Shown here piece after piece: positions 19,198-27,604 of a DNA stretch of 64,000 nt. Positions within the stretch are counted from its first letter, which is position 1, and each line of letters opens with the position of its first letter. Source of the stretch: Micrococcales bacterium. GTDB taxonomy: Bacteria; Actinomycetota; Actinomycetes; Actinomycetales; Microbacteriaceae. A program made the position numbers and the translations under genes. The notes under the pieces were generated by a model that worked only from the letters and a program-made list of their open reading frames with translations, was not told where the DNA came from and did no database searches. The DNA is taken from the NCBI GenBank assembly GCA_947452985.1, contig CANGEU010000004.1, forward strand, positions 39,654 to 103,653, written 5' to 3'.

Positions 19198-21273
19198 CTA
19201 CCTAGCGCCTGCGACTATGGCTTCGATTCCAACATGGTTTACGGCTACCGAGATTGCTCCTTGTTGGTCGGTTCGGAAAACCTTTACATTGATGTCGTCC
19301 AAAATCTTCAAAATCTTCGCAGTTGGATGACCATAGGAATTTCCTACACCGACCGAAATCAATGCCAAGTCCGGTTGGATTCGTCGATAAAACTCGGCCG
19401 ACTGATCCGCTGAACCATGATGTGAGACCTTTACGATAGTCGGTTTGGAAGAAGCCGACACAGCGCCAATCGCTTTGGATTGAGCCACTTCATCTAGATC
19501 GGCAAGTGTATAAATGACCAATTCACTGTCTTCGAACCTAATCCCAAGTGAACCTTGGTTCGCGGTTTCTGCCGCATCTCCAAGTGAACTAAAGACGGTC
19601 CAATTGAGTCCTTCTAAGTTGCCAGAAAGCCCTGGTCCAGCTTGAACCACCTGCCTGGCAGTAGTTTCCAGTTCTCTCCTCATGAACATTGCCGTAGGGC
19701 GATCGTCTGGAAATGGTGAAATCAGGGCCAGGCTGATGGTTCGGCCCCGCTCGGCTCCACTCAAACCGCCGACATGGTCGAAATCGAAGTGAGTTAGAAC
19801 TAGTAGATCGATTTGTTGAACTCCCAAGCGATCTAGGCAATGGTCTACCAGCTCTGGGTCTTTGCCGACATCGATCACCGCGAAACGATTGTGGCTACGA
19901 ATTACAAGCGAATCGCCTTGACCAACATCGCAGGCAACTACATCCCAGTTCTTGATCGGCCAAGCCAACTTGGGGATTGCGCTTCCGAGGGAGCTTCCTA
20001 GCCAAAGTAGAACTAAAAGGACGCTGATGAAGAATGCTTTGAATCGTCTTTTCAAGATCGCGATCGACGTATTCACGACAAATAGAGCGATGAGTATTAT
20101 CCCGAGCAGGTTGGTAGGCAACTCAAGTAGTGATCCTGGACCTTGGGACAGTGAATTCGCTACAAATACGATCCACCCGGCAAACCAAGAACCAATTGTC
20201 ATGCAAATGTTTCCAAGTGCCGGAAACCATGGACCGAAAAATGATGCCAAGAGCCCGAGCAATGTGATTGGTGCAACGATGGGTTCACTCAACAGATTTG
20301 CAAGTATCGAATACGTCGTGAACCCACCTTGCAGAGTTGCGAGCAAAGGAAGACACCAGAGTTGCGCAGCAATGGTTGCAGCCAAACCAATTGCTAACGG
20401 TTTGGGAAAATGAAGTTCAAACCAACTTGTCAAAGCGGGAGTGAGTAAGACCAATCCGAGTGTAGCTAGGACGGAAAGCCAGAAACCATAATCGGCAATC
20501 AGCCATGGATCACAAATCAGCAAGATTGCAGAACCTAACCCGAGGGCCGCAGGGACCCAAACTCTGCGCCCGAATTCCAATGCAGCCAATACCGTAGTCA
20601 TCATGAAGGCAGCCCTTAGAACCGAGGCTTGTGGACCAACCAATGCGACGTAACACAACAAGGCGGTGACCGAGGCGATGAACCTTGTGTTTCTCCCTAA
20701 GCGAAGTCGTTTTCCCAGGAACCAAAATGCTGCCAGCACGATTGCGCAGTTTGCTCCCGAAACTGCGGTTAGGTGAGTTAGTCCAGTCGCCTTCATATTG
20801 ACTAAAAATGAGTCGGAAAGCCCTTGATCAAGCCCAATCGCCAAGCCTGAAACAAGGTTTGCAGCATCCCCTTTGAAACTAGAGGAAAAGGTACGCATGG
20901 AGTTTATAAATGAGAGCCTTTCGGAGTGACGAATTGGCTGGGTCACTTCTTTCAGTGAAGCCTTGAATGCAAAACGACTGAATCCTTCGATTCGACTCAA
21001 CTGCAGTCTTCCGGTCAGGCAGTCCCCAATTTCAAGTTTGGTCAACCTTCCCGAAAGCAGACCGACCGAACCTTTTGCTAATTCGCCATTGGTCGTAGTG
21101 ATTGACCAACGATCCCCCTGCTGACTTTTCACACAAAAACCAACGCTAACCTCGTTGAAGTCGGCGGCCGCCTGCTTGGCTGCCAACGGCTGATAGATTG
21201 CGGTTTGCAACATTAGAGAACAAAAATAGAGCGACGAAAAGACCATCAGCAGATAAATGATTCGACGCTTCAA
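19198..21273 (-). CDS. comEC: ComEC/Rec2 competence protein
   Basis: Channel protein that passes single-stranded DNA through the membrane in natural transformation. N-terminal hydrophobic helix and a DUF4131-like part, a central multi-helix Competence domain beginning near MKATGLTHLTAVSGANCAIVL, and a C-terminal metallo-beta-lactamase-like domain with DVGQGDS and THFDFDHVGG near residues 491-500. 691 aa and intact. TTG start overlapping the comEA stop (TTGA). No type IV pilus genes are in the window, so uptake ability is inferred only from comEA and comEC. Confidence 0.93.
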   Translation of the reverse strand: MKRRIIYLLMVFSSLYFCSLMLQTAIYQPLAAKQAAADFNEVSVGFCVKSQQGDRWSITTTNGELAKGSVGLLSGRLTKLEIGDCLTGRLQLSRIEGFSRFAFKASLKEVTQPIRHSERLSFINSMRTFSSSFKGDAANLVSGLAIGLDQGLSDSFLVNMKATGLTHLTAVSGANCAIVLAAFWFLGKRLRLGRNTRFIASVTALLCYVALVGPQASVLRAAFMMTTVLAALEFGRRVWVPAALGLGSAILLICDPWLIADYGFWLSVLATLGLVLLTPALTSWFELHFPKPLAIGLAATIAAQLWCLPLLATLQGGFTTYSILANLLSEPIVAPITLLGLLASFFGPWFPALGNICMTIGSWFAGWIVFVANSLSQGPGSLLELPTNLLGIILIALFVVNTSIAILKRRFKAFFISVLLVLLWLGSSLGSAIPKLAWPIKNWDVVACDVGQGDSLVIRSHNRFAVIDVGKDPELVDHCLDRLGVQQIDLLVLTHFDFDHVGGLSGAERGRTISLALISPFPDDRPTAMFMRRELETTARQVVQAGPGLSGNLEGLNWTVFSSLGDAAETANQGSLGIRFEDSELVIYTLADLDEVAQSKAIGAVSASSKPTIVKVSHHGSADQSAEFYRRIQPDLALISVGVGNSYGHPTAKILKILDDINVKVFRTDQQGAISVAVNHVGIEAIVAGAR

Positions 21274-21848
21274 AGTGTTACCAGAGCTTTGATCCCCGCG
21301 AAAAGTTTGTCTCCGATTCCACTCACGCGCCTAAGGTCATCTACAGACTTAAATCCGCCATTAGCCTGACGCCAGTCGACGATTCGAGCAGCCAAAGTTG
21401 GGCCAATTCCTGGAAGTTTGTCGAACTCAGACGCAGCTGACTTATTTAGATGAATTAGGCCATCTGAAACCGACGCTCCCCCAGAACCGGAAACAATAAT
21501 CTGCTCGCCGTCGGTCACGGTTCTGGCAAGGTTCACGCTTTCGCGATCAGCCTTTGCCGTAAATCCGCCGGCTAGGGCGATTACCTCAAAGAGTCGCATA
21601 CCTATTGAAATCGGATAGACACCTGGACTTTTCACAGCCCCCGTAAGGTGCACAAAACCCGACTTAACTTCAACCTGAGCGCTTGACTTATGTTTACTGA
21701 TTTTGATTGGCATCGACGAGGTTTGGCCAGAAACTAGAAGAGCAATTGTGACTACCAAGCCAACTGCAATGATCAAGAGCTTTCGTCGCGCCGACTTATC
21801 GCCAGCACTAGCCTGCACCCAATGATTCTTTAGCCACTCCACCGCCAA
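21270..21848 (-). CDS. comEA: ComEA-type DNA-binding protein
   Basis: Membrane-anchored receptor for incoming double-stranded DNA. A short cytoplasmic tail, one membrane helix (LLIIAVGLVVTIALLVSG), an SLBB domain (VHLTGAVKSPGVYPI) and a C-terminal helix-hairpin-helix pair (KLPGIGPTLAARIVDWR, VSGIGDKLFAGI). 192 aa. The start is TTG 21848 or GTG 21842; neither has a clear ribosome site, and the leuS hairpin ends only 3 nt upstream. Overlaps comEC by 4 bp. Confidence 0.92.
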   Translation of the reverse strand: MAVEWLKNHWVQASAGDKSARRKLLIIAVGLVVTIALLVSGQTSSMPIKISKHKSSAQVEVKSGFVHLTGAVKSPGVYPISIGMRLFEVIALAGGFTAKADRESVNLARTVTDGEQIIVSGSGGASVSDGLIHLNKSAASEFDKLPGIGPTLAARIVDWRQANGGFKSVDDLRRVSGIGDKLFAGIKALVTL

Positions 21849-21851
21849 AGA

Positions 21852-21883
21852 CTAAAGCCATCCGATTACTCGAATGGCTTCAG
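21852..21883 (-). terminator. Stem-loop after leuS, abutting comEA
   Basis: Minus-strand CTGAAGCCATTCGA / TCGGATGGCTTTAG pairs over 14 bp (two G-U pairs) around a GTAA tetraloop. It should end leuS transcription or fold across the comEA start region. The following sequence (TCTTTGG) is only weakly T-rich, so termination may be partial. Confidence 0.7.
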
Positions 21884-21898
21884 TTTCTAATCTGTGAA

Positions 21899-24355
21899 TT
21901 ACTTAGTTGCGATGCTGACCAGTTTTGGTTCACGAACAATGATGTTTGCGATTTCCTTGTCGCCGATTGCACGCTTAATGGCGTCCGAGTTCAACGCCCT
22001 ATCCTTCAGTTCATCTGCAGAAATGTTGGTGGCAACTTCGAACTTGTCGCGCAGCTTTCCATCGACCTGCACGATGGCAACGATTGAGCTTTCAACCAAA
22101 AGCGATTCATCGGCTTTCGGCATTCCGGCAAGAGCAACACCAGGCTGGTGACCCAAGATTGCCCACATGTCTTCCGAGGTGTAAGGAGCAAAAAGCGATA
22201 GGCCAATGGCAACGGCTTCAGCGGCTTCGCGAACCGCAGGGTCTGCTCCCCCGGCTTCGCCGTCGATGGCTTTACGAAGCGCATTCACTAGTTCCATAAC
22301 CTTGGCAACACCGACGTTGAACTTGAAGTTCTCGATTAGCGGACCGAAGTCACGTAGGAAGGTGTGAGTAGCCTTACGAAGTTCCTTGTTTCCGGTCGTG
22401 AAATCGACACCGACGGCGCTGGTTACATCCGACGCGGCACGCCAGGCGCGCGCCAAGAACTTTGCTGAACCGGCTGGTGAAACATCAGCCCAGTCGATGT
22501 CGTCTTCTGGCGGACCAGCAAAAGCCATGGTCAGACGGATGGCATCAACACCGTGGTCTTCCAGCTGATCGCTTAGACGAACCAAGTTGCCACGCGACTT
22601 CGACATCGCCGAGCCGTTCATCTGAACCATTCCTTGGTTGAGCAAGCGGGTGAATGGCTCGTTGAAATCGATCATGCCCATGTCGTTTAGGACCTTGGTG
22701 AAGAAGCGGGCGTAGAGCAGGTGAAGAATCGCGTGAGTTACGCCACCGACATACTGATCGACCGGAGCCCACTGCTTGGCAGCCTCGATTGGGAACGCTT
22801 CGGTTTCACTCTTAGGTGAGAGATAGCGCAGGAAATACCAAGACGAGTCGACGAATGTGTCCATAGTGTCTGAGTCGCGCTTGGCTGGCTTGCCACAACT
22901 AGGACAAGGCACGTTGACCCAGTCTTCCGCGGCACCGAGTGGCGATGAACCCTTCGGCTTTAGATCCAGGCCTTCAGCCGATGGAAGTTCTACCGGAAGT
23001 TGGTCTTCAGGAACCGGAACCTCACCACATGATTCACAGTGAATGATTGGGATTGGGGTTCCCCAGTAACGCTGACGAGAAATCAACCAGTCGCGGAGGC
23101 GGAAGTTTTTAGCCTTGTTACCTTTGTCTTGCTCGGCTAACTTGGCCACAATTGCGTCGCCGGCAGCTTCGCGCTCTAGTCCGTTGAATTCTCCGGAGTT
23201 GATTCGTGGGCCGTCGCCGTGGGTGTCTTCGCTGTCGGCAACGACCGAGACTATTGGAAGGTTGAATTTGACTGCGAATTCGCGGTCACGGTCGTCGTGG
23301 GCTGGTACGGCCATGATTGCACCGGTTCCGTAATCGGCTAGTACGTAGTCAGAGGCCCAAATTGGAAGCTTCTCACCGTTGACCGGATTGATTGCGTACC
23401 TTCCGGTAAACACACCGGTCTTTTCGCGGTCAGTCGCTAGGCGCTCGATGTCGTTCGACTTCTTGGTCTTCTCCAAATAGGCATCGAACTCGGCTTTGAT
23501 TGCTGTGTCGGCATTTTCAACCAACTCAGTGGCCAGCGCTGAGTCAACCGCAACCACCATGAAGGTTGCGCCAAACAAAGTGTCTGGGCGAGTGGTGTAA
23601 ACCGTGATGGCTTGCGAGCTAGCTTCAATGTCGAAAGAAACTTCGGCACCGTATGAGCGGCCAATCCAGTTGCGCTGCATGTTTAGAACCTTTGAAGGCC
23701 AGTTGCCTTCCAGCGTGTCCAGGTCGTCTAGCAGACGATCGGCGTAGTCGGTTACCTTGAAGTACCACTGGGTTAATGCCTTCTTGGTAACCGCAGAGTC
23801 GCAGCGCTCACAAAGACCCTGAACAACCTGCTCATTGGCAAGCACGGTCTGGCAGCTTGGGCACCAGTTCACAGCGCTGTTCTTACGATATGCAAGGCCG
23901 CGCTTGTAAAACTCTAGAAAAAGCCACTGGTTCCAACGGTAGTAAATCGGGTCAGAGGTGACTAGTACGCGGTCCCAGTCGAATGAACAGGCATAGCGGC
24001 GCATCGATGAACGCTGCTGGGCGATGTTGTCGTAGGTCCAACCTTTAGGGTCTAGACCGCGCTTGATGGCTGCGTTTTCGGCTGGCAGACCGAACGAGTC
24101 CCAGCCGATCGGGTGCATTACATTGAAACCCTTTTGAGCCCAGTAACGAGCAATGACGTCGCCAAGTGCATAGGCCTCAGCGTGACCCATGTGCAGGTCG
24201 CCTGAAGGGTATGGAAACATGTCCAGTACGTACTTCTTTGGGCGGTCGTCGCCAGGTTTTCCAGAGTCGAAAGGCTTCAGGTCATCCCAAATCGGCAGCC
24301 ACTTCTCTTGAATGGCTTGGACATCATATTCGTGCTCAGTAGACAACAGATTCAC
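21899..24355 (-). CDS. leuS: Leucyl-tRNA synthetase
   Basis: Class I synthetase charging tRNA-Leu. HMGH (residues 55-58) is the HIGH motif, KMSKS appears as AMSKS near residue 585, and a CP1 editing domain with [14 protein letters not shown] lies between. A zinc ribbon ([21 protein letters not shown]) follows the first motif. 818 aa, normal. GTG start. The 42-nt gap to pabB carries a small GGGAAA/TTTCCC hairpin and no leader peptide, unlike leuA. Confidence 0.97.
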   Translation of the reverse strand: MNLLSTEHEYDVQAIQEKWLPIWDDLKPFDSGKPGDDRPKKYVLDMFPYPSGDLHMGHAEAYALGDVIARYWAQKGFNVMHPIGWDSFGLPAENAAIKRGLDPKGWTYDNIAQQRSSMRRYACSFDWDRVLVTSDPIYYRWNQWLFLEFYKRGLAYRKNSAVNWCPSCQTVLANEQVVQGLCERCDSAVTKKALTQWYFKVTDYADRLLDDLDTLEGNWPSKVLNMQRNWIGRSYGAEVSFDIEASSQAITVYTTRPDTLFGATFMVVAVDSALATELVENADTAIKAEFDAYLEKTKKSNDIERLATDREKTGVFTGRYAINPVNGEKLPIWASDYVLADYGTGAIMAVPAHDDRDREFAVKFNLPIVSVVADSEDTHGDGPRINSGEFNGLEREAAGDAIVAKLAEQDKGNKAKNFRLRDWLISRQRYWGTPIPIIHCESCGEVPVPEDQLPVELPSAEGLDLKPKGSSPLGAAEDWVNVPCPSCGKPAKRDSDTMDTFVDSSWYFLRYLSPKSETEAFPIEAAKQWAPVDQYVGGVTHAILHLLYARFFTKVLNDMGMIDFNEPFTRLLNQGMVQMNGSAMSKSRGNLVRLSDQLEDHGVDAIRLTMAFAGPPEDDIDWADVSPAGSAKFLARAWRAASDVTSAVGVDFTTGNKELRKATHTFLRDFGPLIENFKFNVGVAKVMELVNALRKAIDGEAGGADPAVREAAEAVAIGLSLFAPYTSEDMWAILGHQPGVALAGMPKADESLLVESSIVAIVQVDGKLRDKFEVATNISADELKDRALNSDAIKRAIGDKEIANIIVREPKLVSIATK

Positions 24356-24397
24356 TCACTGGTTTGGGGAAAGTTTTGTTTCCCTCAAGGTTACCAA

Positions 24398-25681
24398 TTA
24401 CCCCAGCAGGTTGGGTGCTTTAAGTGCCCTGAGCATAGCCTGCGCCTTGAGCTTGGTCTCGGCGAGCTCAGCCTGTGGGTCGCTATCGATGGTGATACCG
24501 CCGCCTACACCAAAGGTGATTTTGTCGCCTTCAAAAACCAGAGAACGAATGACCATTCCGAAATCGGCTGAACCGTTATCGCCTAGGAACCCAGCGATAC
24601 CCGAATAAACACCACGACGACCTGCTTCCAAGTCACGAATGATTTCAATTGCCCGGATTTTCGGGGCGCCGGTCATCGAACCGCCAGGGAATGCGGCATC
24701 AATGACGTCACTAGCATTTTTGTCTGAGGCAAGCTTGCCCTGCACGGTACTTACCAACTGGTGAACGGTGGCGTACGTTTCAACATCAAATAGTTTTTCA
24801 ACGGTGACGCTATCTACTTCACAAACCCTCGATAAGTCATTTCGCATCAAATCGACAATCATCAGATTCTCGGCGCGTTCTTTTTGGTTCGTAGCCAACT
24901 CTTTGATGATGGCTTGGTCCAAGTGCCCAGTTTCGCCGCGCGGCCTGGTTCCCTTGATTGGCTTCGACGAAACCGCTCCGTCGACACCTACCTGAATGAA
25001 CTGTTCCGGAGATGAAGAAACCAGAACTGTCTGCCCAAACTTGAAGTAACCTGCATAGGGAGCCGGGCTGATTTCACGAAGAGCGATAAACGTAGCCAGC
25101 GGATCGGCTTTAGCATCAACTTGGTATTGGTTGGTCAAACAGAGTTGATAGACATCACCTTCTGCGATGTGCTGCTGAGCCTTGGTAATCAGCGATAAAT
25201 AGGCTGCATCACTATGGCGCGGGGTTACCGATACAACTTTGGGTTCGGCTACGCCTGCCAAATATTTGAGGCTCTCTCCCCCGATGAGTCCGATTCGAAG
25301 CAGTGCCGCATCTAGCCACCGTCGGAACTTATCTTCGCTATCGGTTTTGGCGATCAGATACAGGTGGCGGTTGTCATGGTCGAAAACCATGGCACTTTCG
25401 ACCCGCAAGAATCTAGGGTTCTGAAGCTCGAAATCCAACCAACCAACCAGACCAGGACGAAATTCGAATGGCAAGTCGGCATCGTCATAGTTTTCCAGGT
25501 TTTCGGCTAGCTGCTCGATTCCATCAAAAACTACTTCAGAGCCGGTACCAATCACGCTAAACCTGCCTGCCTTAGCGAATTCGCGGTCTAACCAAAAGGC
25601 ATTGGCACTCTCGGAATAAAGCGCGATGAACGCATTAGTTGGGCTTACCCAACCTTTTAGCGTTTCAATATGTAACTTCAT
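24398..25681 (-). CDS. pabB: Aminodeoxychorismate synthase component I
   Basis: Converts chorismate and ammonia to 4-amino-4-deoxychorismate on the way to p-aminobenzoate and folate. Chorismate-binding domain with PIKGTRPRG; K243 in PIKGT is the catalytic lysine marking PabB, where TrpE has alanine. Also NLMIVDLMRND and GSMTGAPKIRAIE. 427 aa. Divergent from the pabC-like gene across 64 nt. No glutaminase partner (PabA) is in the window. Confidence 0.92.
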   Translation of the reverse strand: MKLHIETLKGWVSPTNAFIALYSESANAFWLDREFAKAGRFSVIGTGSEVVFDGIEQLAENLENYDDADLPFEFRPGLVGWLDFELQNPRFLRVESAMVFDHDNRHLYLIAKTDSEDKFRRWLDAALLRIGLIGGESLKYLAGVAEPKVVSVTPRHSDAAYLSLITKAQQHIAEGDVYQLCLTNQYQVDAKADPLATFIALREISPAPYAGYFKFGQTVLVSSSPEQFIQVGVDGAVSSKPIKGTRPRGETGHLDQAIIKELATNQKERAENLMIVDLMRNDLSRVCEVDSVTVEKLFDVETYATVHQLVSTVQGKLASDKNASDVIDAAFPGGSMTGAPKIRAIEIIRDLEAGRRGVYSGIAGFLGDNGSADFGMVIRSLVFEGDKITFGVGGGITIDSDPQAELAETKLKAQAMLRALKAPNLLG

Positions 25682-25745
25682 GGCACTTTCCGAAGGCTTC
25701 CTTTCACTAGATTAGACGGAAAGAACTTTTACGAAAGGAGTGAGC

Positions 25746-26498
25746 GTGAACGAAGGCATCTACGTTTTCGACGGCCACTCCCTTCACCTGGTTGAAGCCT
25801 ATGACCACCCAATCCAGGTCGCCGACTCATTTTTGGTGATTGAGGGTCGCGTTCGCTCTCTTCATAAGCATCAGGCTCGCTTCAATTCGTCCGCCGAAAA
25901 ACTAACCGATTTGGATCTGGACGCCTTTTGGGAAGAGGCCGTAAAACTGATACCTCGCGAAGGCTACGTGTTCCCACGACTCGAACTTTCCAACGAGAAC
26001 CTAGTTTTAAGGCTTCGTGAACCAGCCGAATTCAAGCCTGCGGTAGCACTTTGGTCAACCGACGAAACTGATGACCGCACCGACCCCACCACCAAGGGTC
26101 CGGACCTTGCCTACGGAGCGATTCTTCGACGTAAGGCAAACCTGCACGGAGCCGATGAAGCCATCATTTTGAACGATGACGGCTACGTTGTGGAAGGTGC
26201 GCTATCAAGCCTGCTTTGGTGGCGTGACGACGTTCTGTACGGTCCTGACGAGAACACCAGGTGGCTACCTAGTGTCACCCGCTCCGATCTTTTCGACATT
26301 GCCAACCAGGCTGGATACACGTCTGGCACCGAAAATGTTCGACCTGAAGATTTGATTGGCCTAGAGCTCTGGGTTGTAAGTTCCCTTTCGGGTATTCGCC
26401 CGGTTACCGACTGGGTAAACCTCGGCGGACTGGTTGGACCACAGCGTCACCTTGAATCTTTCCAACGACGTCTAAAACTAATGTCATCGGAGCTGTAA
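25746..26498 (+). CDS. pabC: Aminotransferase class IV (probable aminodeoxychorismate lyase)
   Basis: PLP enzyme of fold type IV. It probably splits aminodeoxychorismate into pyruvate and p-aminobenzoate, as suggested by its place beside pabB. Visible are the candidate PLP lysine in TTKGPDL (about residue 117), GADEAIILNDDGYVVEG, and an end block LWVVSSLSGIRPVTDW. The track start GTG 25740 sits on the ribosome site AAAGGAG; GTG 25746, 5 nt downstream of it, is better and gives 250 aa. A branched-chain or D-amino acid transaminase role is a less likely alternative. Confidence 0.85.
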   Translation: MNEGIYVFDGHSLHLVEAYDHPIQVADSFLVIEGRVRSLHKHQARFNSSAEKLTDLDLDAFWEEAVKLIPREGYVFPRLELSNENLVLRLREPAEFKPAVALWSTDETDDRTDPTTKGPDLAYGAILRRKANLHGADEAIILNDDGYVVEGALSSLLWWRDDVLYGPDENTRWLPSVTRSDLFDIANQAGYTSGTENVRPEDLIGLELWVVSSLSGIRPVTDWVNLGGLVGPQRHLESFQRRLKLMSSEL

Positions 26499-26500
26499 TC

Positions 26501-27217
26501 ATGTGCGGAAGATTTGTGGTCGCGAAGACCGTTGGTGAAATTCTCACCATTTTTGAAGCGGACGAAATCGTCGGTGACGTTCCAGGAATCAGCTACAACG
26601 TGGCGCCCACCCAGCCGATTGCCATTGTGGTTGATCGCTCTTTCGAAAAGGCTCCAGATGGTTCACCGATTGGAGAATTGCACCGCGAAATTCATTCAGC
26701 CCGCTGGGGTTTGGTCCCTCGCTGGTCGAAAGATGCCGCTGGTGCTCCGCTTATCAACGGTCGAATCGAAAGCATCCTAGAAAAACCTTCCTTCAGAGAC
26801 TCAGTAGTTCGTCGACGCTGTGTAATCCCAGCCAGCGGCTACTACGAATGGCAGGTTAAGCCAGATGGCACCAAGCAGCCGTTCTACATTCACGCCGGCG
26901 ATGAGGGCATGTTTGCCCTGGCCGGTCTTTACGAGTGGTGGAAAAATCCGACCGACGGCAAATGGCTCCTTTCGGCAACCACGCTCACCAAGGACACAGC
27001 TCCTGAACTTGCCCACATTCACGACCGCAACCCGGTTTTGCTGACCCCAGACACCTTTGAAGCCTGGATTGACCCGCACATCGAAGGCGATCTTGACCTG
27101 CTGAAGGCAGCAGCAGCTGGTTCAGACGAGGTAATGCAGGAGGTTTTGTTCCAGCCGGTTTCTTCAGAGGTTGGCAAGGTTTCCGTGAATAACGAGAGCC
27201 TCATCAAATCTATTTAG
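26501..27217 (+). CDS. SRAP-domain protein (YedK/HMCES family)
   Basis: Protects abasic sites in single-stranded DNA by forming a thiazolidine link through Cys2. MCGRF gives the required Cys2; the conserved glutamate lies in SGYYEWQ and the histidine in HIHDRNPVLL. 238 aa, full length. Follows pabC by 2 nt. SRAP genes are known to occur next to SOS mutagenesis genes; here the LexA-controlled DUF6504-dnaE2 pair starts 94 bp downstream, but this gene lies upstream of the box and is probably not under it. Confidence 0.93.
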   Translation: MCGRFVVAKTVGEILTIFEADEIVGDVPGISYNVAPTQPIAIVVDRSFEKAPDGSPIGELHREIHSARWGLVPRWSKDAAGAPLINGRIESILEKPSFRDSVVRRRCVIPASGYYEWQVKPDGTKQPFYIHAGDEGMFALAGLYEWWKNPTDGKWLLSATTLTKDTAPELAHIHDRNPVLLTPDTFEAWIDPHIEGDLDLLKAAAAGSDEVMQEVLFQPVSSEVGKVSVNNESLIKSI

Positions 27218-27236
27218 GCAACACGCCGTAGCCGAT

Positions 27237-27264
27237 TTGCAATGTCGGTGGTCCTTCATACACT
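27237..27264 (+). promoter_or_regulatory. Candidate promoter of the DUF6504-dnaE2 cassette
   Basis: TTGCAA (27237-27242), a 16-bp spacer and TACACT (27259-27264) precede the SOS box so that the likely start point falls at the edge of the operator, a sensible layout for LexA repression. Confidence 0.45.
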
Positions 27265-27270
27265 CTTGAT

Positions 27271-27290
27271 ATTCGAACAATTGTTCGAAT
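27271..27290 (+). promoter_or_regulatory. LexA binding site (SOS box)
   Basis: ATTCGAACAATTGTTCGAAT is a perfect 20-bp palindrome containing TCGAAC-N4-GTTCGA, the actinobacterial/Gram-positive LexA consensus (CGAAC-N4-GTTCG). It lies 20 bp before the DUF6504 start and should make the DUF6504-dnaE2 unit DNA-damage inducible. Confidence 0.93.
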
Positions 27291-27310
27291 GACTTGAGGG
27301 AGGGTTACGC

Positions 27311-27604
27311 ATGATTCGCGTAGATGAAAAGGTAGCCGTTGCCGTGAATGGCACCGGTGAACCAATTGGTTTCAAGTGGCGAAACGCCAACTTCCTGGTA
27401 GCAAACAAGCCGATGCGTTGGTTCGCTAGGCGTGAGTGGTGGAAGGAAGCCAGCCGCGCTCAACGAGGCATCGGCACCGACATCATCGAGGTCGAAATGT
27501 GGCGCCTATTAGCCAGCGACCTACACCAGAAGAGCTGCCAGCAATACGAACTGATTCACACCGTAAACGGCGACGACTGGCGCCTGATTCTGGTCTATCC
27601 GTGA
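27311..27604 (+). CDS. DUF6504-family protein, first gene of SOS cassette
   Basis: 97-aa soluble protein, IDs by overall pattern (FKWRNANFLV, RWFARREWWKEASRA, IIEVEMWRL) with the small actinobacterial family found just ahead of dnaE2; biochemical role unknown. ATG start with GAGGGAGGG ribosome site about 4 nt upstream, 20 bp after the SOS box. Its stop overlaps the dnaE2 GTG by 4 bp (GTGA), so the two proteins should be made together. The many Trp/Arg residues would suit a nucleic-acid or partner-binding role, but that is a guess. Confidence 0.8.
   Translation: MIRVDEKVAVAVNGTGEPIGFKWRNANFLVANKPMRWFARREWWKEASRAQRGIGTDIIEVEMWRLLASDLHQKSCQQYELIHTVNGDDWRLILVYP

Noticed and set aside
24367-24391. 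GGGAAA/TTTCCC hairpin between pabB and leuS as a leuS attenuator
   Set aside because: Short stem, no T-run, and no Leu-rich leader peptide; at most a weak pabB terminator.
27436-27600. 55-residue N-terminal extension of the dnaE2 ORF
   Set aside because: It lies in the DUF6504 gene in another frame; the PHP domain starts right at GTG 27601, which overlaps the DUF6504 stop by 4 bp.
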